From the NCBI RefSeq assembly GCF_007655135.1, contig NC_045127.1, positions 8,131,001 to 8,195,000 of the forward strand: a DNA stretch of 64,000 nt, written 5' to 3'. Below the pieces are notes generated by a model that had not been told where the DNA came from, made no database searches, and was given only the letters and a program-made list of their open reading frames with translations. This stretch comes from Punica granatum. Lineage: Eukaryota; Streptophyta; Magnoliopsida; Myrtales; Lythraceae. This document shows, one piece after another, positions 58,501-64,000 of this stretch. The number at the start of each line of letters is the position of its first letter. Within the stretch, counting starts at the first letter, position 1. The translations under genes and the position numbers were made by a program.

Positions 58501-61500
58501 CTCGATCTGCACTAGATCCGCTGCTGCCTGGCTGGGCAAGAAGTCTGGCGCTGTCATGGGCAGGCGGCCGGTGGTCTTTATTGGACTGCGAAGTTGGGAT
58601 CGAGAGTTAGGAAGAGAGACAAATATGGAGTGTCTATCTAGTCCTAAAATGTCCCATTATTTGAAGTCGATTGGCACTTTCTATTAATGCTTGCTCTAAC
58701 TCCCCGTGCAATGCTCCTTTAATGGTGCGTAATTTAGTAGTATGTAATTAACACGATTGAACGTATATTCGTGGACCGGTCTCCAGTCCAACATGTTTAT
58801 ATATAGCAATGATCGATACGCATCCACACCCCCAATACTCAACAACTATGATGGGTCAAGCTTTTCAAGTTGTTGGGCACAAGCTTATCAAAATCGTGCT
58901 ATATCGGACTGCATATTCGTAATAGGTCATCATGCTCATCAGTGAATCAGACCGAATCATGTATATACCATCCTGAGAACAGACAAATATGGACATAACT
59001 TAGACGTACAAAAATAAGAGACGTGGAGTACGCCATTATCGAACAAGGTGTGAATACTCTTCGACTGATACATCCACTTCAGAAAAATTAATGTGGATCT
59101 TCCATGTACATCTACATCACAGGAAATTGCTGAGATGTTGCTAGATTTTTCTTTAATCTAAATAAGTAATAGTTTCATATTTTTTTTATTTTTAAATAAT
59201 TGATCTCCCCCCACGATACTCCATAATTATCTCCATCAGCGTGACCATTATTAATTTACTTATTCAAGCTATATATTTATTTATCTATTCATCTATGACC
59301 TTTGATTAACATTATGGGACATGTTCTCTACTAAAAATTAAATTAATGTTCAATATCAAGGGATTTGACCTAATGATTAAGGTGTGCCTAAATTTGCACT
59401 CGATTCCAGGTTCGAATCTCTTTGGGGCCACCGGAACGCTTTTGGCGTGATTACTCGCTTTGTGCGCCGCCGGAGGTTCACAGAGCCCCGAAATTAGTCG
59501 GATAAAACCTAGACACCCTGGATTAGAAAAAAAAAAAAGTTCTTTCACTAATGATCGATGACGTGGATGCAGTAAATGGCTGCAGGCATATGTTTCCCCT
59601 TGCCACATCATGAAAAGATTATAGAAAACTTTTTCTTTTCAACGAGACCACAAGGTCCCCTTCAATTCATCGGTTGAAATTAATCCTATTCGAGAGTTGT
59701 CAATTTAATTCTAGTGATCGCAACATGATTTGTTCATATGACGCTTCAGAAAGCTTGAAATAGTAGTAAAGGAATATACCACTTGAAAAGCTTAAGGATT
59801 AATAAATAGAAATCATTATGGGTATATATTAGTTTGCTTTTTTTTCTTTCGCTCCTAACTGGAACATACTATGCTATATCACATGTATATTATCTACATC
59901 TATATCAATCAATATATTAGGTTAAAAGAGAATTTCCTGAAACTCTCTGAAACCTCCACATGACATTCATATAATTAAAGAAATATATTTTTTAATAATT
60001 AAAAATCTTCTATATATATTGATAAATAATAATTAGATGGTGAAATTTTAATAATTTAATTTTTCAAAATGGTAATAAATTGTTAACTTAGAATTTATTT
60101 GCTTAAATTATATACAATTATCAACGGGACTCTTTTAAATGTCAACACGAAGAATTTCTTATTCGACAATTTTTTTCGGTAGATAAAATTTATTAATGTT
60201 TAATTTCTAAGAGATTCGACTTCGTAAACAAAAATACTAAAGATATTAATTTAATGATCATTTTTTTGTTAGTACATGTAAATGTATCTGAATTAGGAAT
60301 TTTTTTCCAACTTCTAAATATATTTCAAATTATTTCAATTTCTTTATAACTTTCTCAAATATTATTTTTATTTAATTATCGAGTAATATACCAATTAATA
60401 TATATATATATATATATATCATAGGTTGAATGTTGTTGTCATTATTGAGGAGATTGATATTATATATAATAAAAGAAATCATCCTCCACTGTGAAGTTGG
60501 AAAAGTTTCACTATTATATCATTGTTGTCGGGTTACATATTCAAGACTTGACCTTATTATATTGAGACCATTGGATCGAATAATTTCACCTCTACTTTTT
60601 TGGTTTGGAGGAATCGATTGGATTTATAAAATGTTCTTTTCTGTGGATGGATCATAGTCACGCAAGGCTGCACATTGACCTGAGTGGTTGACCATGGACC
60701 GAGAAGAGACAAAGGATGAGCTGTACCCAATCTTTTTATTATCTTTGCTGATTCATAGGATGACGTATCAGCTGTTTTGGAATTAATTGAATTAACCTGT
60801 GGAGTGGACCCCAAAAAGTCTTCGTCAACTCTGGAAAAAACAAATTTAAAGAAGAAAAGGGCAGGCGTGATTTAGGACGATAAGTCACCAATGATCAATA
60901 ATTGCCAGAGGACACAAAATTAAAAAAATAAAATAAAATAAATGAAAATGGAATGGAGAGTTATTGCCTATGGGAGGAAGACGCTCAAAGCCCATGAAAC
61001 ATTTGGGCCTCCGAAGCTATGTAGAGTGAAACCCAGCAAGCAGTGTGAAGGATTCATTTGGAACTTGATGCATGGCAGCAGAAAAATGATATCAATTAGC
61101 AAATGCGAAGCAGACCTGGGGAGAATCAAATCGAAAGCTTTTCTAGATTCACATTCATGTCGCAGATTCGATATTATTCCGACAGAGCTCCAAAAGATAG
61201 AAAGTTTCGAGTTACATAGTATGTACAAACAGAGATCAACTATTTTCAAATTAATGAGCAGGCTGAAATTCGTAACTTTTACATAAAATGTCTAGAAGAC
61301 CAGACAGGGTGATAGCCTGTTTGAACTATCGGACTTCAAGGCAGTTCGAACTCGTGGCAACTCAGCCTGATCAGCATCGTTTTAGTGTCCTCCAGTAGGT
61401 AAGTACACCAACCGGAAGCGGTTTGTTGTTTCATCACCGGGGTAGAAGAGAGGTTACAACACCCCTCATACATAATGAATGCCAATCCACGCGGCTATTG

Positions 61501-61773
61501 CTCCATATAGGATCAGAAACAATTACCAAAGCTCCTTTCGGGTTCTTCTGCAGCAGGACCATAAAGATCTCAAGCGACACTGTCCAGAGCAGGATTGATT
61601 TTTTGAAACTAATTTCCAACTTCCATTGCTCATGGTCCATCATCTTTCAGAATCTTGGATATCCTGGTAGAAACTTGAACATAGAATCGAGCGACGGCCG
61701 CAAAGCAATAGAAATCAGACTGGCAGAGAGACTTAGAACTCCAACTATTCATTCTCGCTCTGTAGAAGCATCC
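58501..61773. other. AT-rich spacer up to the OSB-like gene
   Basis: No gene recognised. It contains a SINE (59360-59538) and an AT run (about 60399-60419). The segment just before 61774 should include the 3' UTR of the minus-strand OSB-like gene. Confidence 0.6.
59360..59538 (+). mobile_element. tRNA-derived SINE
   Basis: An A-box-like 'tgacctaatgattaagg' and a clear B-box GGTTCGAATC (59409-59418) lie at tRNA-like spacing. A unique body ('aattagtcggataaaacctagacaccctgg') and an A12 tail end the element at about 59538. This is the layout of plant tRNA-related SINEs. The target duplication was not resolved. Confidence 0.7.
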
Positions 61774-63317
61774 TCATTCATCGTATTCCCATGTGGAGAC
61801 ACGATGCTGAGAACTGACATAGTCCATGGGGCCCAGTTCTTCCATTTTTGAGTCGAGCAGTTCCAGCTGTCTCTTTACCCAAGGTGGATCATTGGATTGC
61901 AACCAAAGAGCTTCATGTGTATCCTTGTGCTTAAAATCAGGTTGACGCGAATTTGATTTATGCTTCCTATTGTCCCACCACTCATATGGGTTGGCGAAAA
62001 ACACTTGCCAGAGGAGAAGCCGCTCTTTACGCTTTTCAATAGGCGAAGCACCTGTAATATTGAAGAGAACAGCATCATGCGATCAGCGGCATAATAAATC
62101 TGAAAAAGCGTCAGCAGAACGGATAAGGTTAAGGTTACATGACCAGGAGGAATCAATTAACTCTCCAAGATGATACGGTGAACCATGTTCTTGATGAGCA
62201 AAAGGTTTCAATAACCCAAAAGACACCTGACTTCAAAAGCTCAATACTTTACACCTGGTCGATGAATCCGATGGACTCAATTGGCAGGGATTTGGAAGGC
62301 AGCCATAATCCTTTTTACGGGAGTTATTTTTCAAATTTAAGAGAGAAATGGAATATGAGATTTCTCACCCAGTTTCCGTCCTATATGTCCATCAACAATC
62401 CACAGTAGATGAACTTGGAGGAAGAGGAAACTCCGAGCAATGAATCCTATCTAGGTGAATTTTCTTACTTCCCATCCACTTCAACTTCCAAATGAAGGAT
62501 TGCCCCTTCCTCTCCCTTTTTACTAATATCATGGAGATCATTTTCCAATTCTTCCCTCAAACTTTATGCCCCCTTGCTAGGAAGCATCCCCACAGAATAG
62601 AAGACTACTTAGCTGAGGCAAGATAATGTCCAAAAAAAAAATGTGAATAGGAAGCCCATCTGAGGATCATGTTTGGCACGATATCAAAAATGTTGTCCAT
62701 ACCAGAACTTTGGGCATCCCTGATCTTCCTCAAAGAATCACCACTGATTGCCAACAAAGACTTCTGCAGATTTGGGGAATTATGTGAATTGGGTACTTCT
62801 CCTGTATTTGGGGTTTTTTAGGCTCTAAGTTTTGAGTCTACTATCGTTGTTTTGTCTGGCCTTATGATGTTTCTGGTCTCGGGCCTGTGTACTTAGGGGG
62901 TTGGTCTTAGCTCTTGTACTGACTTTTTGTAACTTCCCGTGTTTTATTAATGGAAAGAGCATCGCTGATTTGGCAAAAAAATGTGAAAGAGAGAGAGAGA
63001 GAGAAGATTAGATAGCTCAAAAGTTCATCGCATGCAAGCCTTCACAAACAAATTTAAAGGAAACCAAATATCGCACATTTTTTACGTGTGGAACACAAAA
63101 GCACATATTTTCTTTTATTGTTTTTGAATCTCCTTCGCTCTTCGATTTGGTCATTCCTAAGACTAGAACAGCAAAATCCAATGTTCAACCCAAAATAAGA
63201 AGATAAAGAGAAGGCTGCACAGAGCTCTACCACCTCACCTGACTCCATTTCATCTGGATTTCGATGAACCGGTTGGCCACGCTGCTTTGCAACATAATTC
63301 AGTTCGTGAACAATTAC
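61774..63317 (-). CDS. OSB-type organellar single-stranded DNA-binding protein (3' part)
   Basis: OSB proteins are plant-specific single-stranded-DNA-binding proteins of mitochondria and plastids that restrain recombination of organelle genomes. Two exons are supported: complement of 63239-63317 (VIVHELNYVAKQRGQP, the end of the OB-fold) and 61774-62051 (the last exon), joined in frame through an intron of about 1.2 kb. The last exon carries the PDF motif region: WQVFFANPYEWWDNRKHK, then RQPDFKHKDTHEALWL and PPWVKRQLELLDSKM. Only one PDF motif is seen; family members have one to three. The N-terminal exons (transit peptide, most of the OB-fold) must lie further right, beyond 63317 and probably beyond the window, so the entry is partial. 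Confidence 0.82.
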
Positions 63318-64000
63318 CTAAAGAGAACATAAAAGAAAAACAGGTTACATAAGCTTTATCTTGGAAACAGTCCCATAGGTTAACAGATTGGCTCAGTGGT
63401 TCCTTTTCCAAAAGAATTCAGTAATCAGCCAGGATGATCTCATTTTAATCACATAAACTAAGCCATCCAAATTAAAAAGAAGTTAACAGCATAGTGCTTT
63501 TTTTTCCCCCTCTAGCATCTACTCGCGGAAGTTGGCTTTCTGTGAAATTGTAATAAAGAAACAGCAGTTATGATCAGCATCATGCGGTCCGTGTCCATAA
63601 TATTCCAATCATATGGACACTAGATATCCCCATACCAAGGCAAAGCATGATACTTCCATGGATAAGGGAGAAAAATTCAGGCCCGTCTTCCATCACTGCT
63701 CCGAAAGAAAGTTATACGGCTCAATGAAAAAAAAGCACCAAATCATTCGTTGGATTCAACGAGGAAATGCCGTGACACAAAATCTCGAGAATGCTACGCA
63801 TCGGCATTACTTAGTTTCCGCCTCACTGTCCTGCGAAAGTTTGACAAACATCTAATTTCTGGCATAAATCTCCGAACTTGGCAGTTCGTTTTCCAAAAAA
63901 TCTTGCTTTTAATGGACATGAAACAATCCCAAACTTTCTCAACCTCATAATTTGCTCGGAGCTGTCCATCTCCGGCAGCCTTCGTGTAGCAACCCAACTG
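63318..64000. other. Probable intron of the OSB-like gene
   Basis: No exon matching the OB-fold could be found on the minus strand here. A minus-strand frame at 63794-63997 has no family resemblance. I take this as intron of a gene continuing past the window edge. Confidence 0.45.

Noticed and set aside
59409..59418. GGTTCGAATC suggesting a tRNA gene
   Set aside because: No acceptor stem or anticodon arm can be folded around it, and an A tail follows; it is the B-box of a SINE.
62540..62990. Possible LINE 3' end (tail like 'ttttgtaacttcccgtgttttattaatgg')
   Set aside because: The wording resembles LINE tails but I found no reverse transcriptase or A tail; it lies in the OSB-like intron and is left uncalled.
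1..64000. CRISPR arrays, operons, riboswitches, bacterial-type origins
   Set aside because: The window is plant nuclear DNA with introns; short repeats found are microsatellites or transposon parts, not spaced palindromic arrays.

Overview
The window is nuclear DNA from a flowering plant. The evidence is spliced genes with GT-AG introns, AT-rich spacers full of plant-type MITEs, SINEs and Copia relics, and gene families specific to land plants (ent-kaurene oxidase, ADR1-type RPW8 helper NLRs, OSB proteins, thylakoidal processing peptidase). The gene structures and protein sequences suggest a eudicot. I cannot name the species from sequence alone.

Layout. 1-11.5 kb is gene-poor: a SINE, a decayed Copia retrotransposon with both LTRs (5161-8237) and a Mutator-like MITE with a perfect 9-bp target duplication (8488-9064). 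At 11.6-19.4 kb two intact genes face each other tail to tail: an 8-exon ent-kaurene oxidase (CYP701A, gibberellin synthesis, + strand) and a 5-exon lysine/histidine-transporter-like amino acid permease (- strand). 19.4-25.2 kb is spacer with a hAT-like element and a Tourist-like MITE.

The main feature is an imperfect tandem duplication. Unit 1 (about 25186-38716) carries a thylakoidal processing peptidase gene (+), a TUNICAMYCIN INDUCED 1-like gene (+) and an intact ADR1-like RPW8-NBS-LRR helper NLR (-). Unit 2 (about 38717-55340) repeats the same three genes in the same order and orientation but has diverged by large events. The peptidase copy lost its promoter and first 60 or so codons and gained a new in-frame N-terminus. 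The TIN1-like copy was broken by a truncated Copia fragment plus a deletion and a frameshift. The ADR1-like copy is intact and shares a visibly identical stretch of about 870 bp with the unit-1 copy, which suggests gene conversion. The two ADR1-like proteins differ at the MHD-type motif (QHN in copy 1, QHD in copy 2).

Beyond unit 2 lie a third, short RPW8-only paralogue (56741-57361), a possible fourth RPW8 relic, more MITEs, a SINE, and at the right edge the 3' end of a minus-strand OSB-type organellar single-stranded-DNA-binding protein gene. The genes are not an operon. The only functional theme I infer is a local cluster of ADR1/RPW8 immune helper sequences, with two housekeeping-type neighbours (plastid peptidase, TIN1-like secretory-pathway protein) carried along in the duplication.
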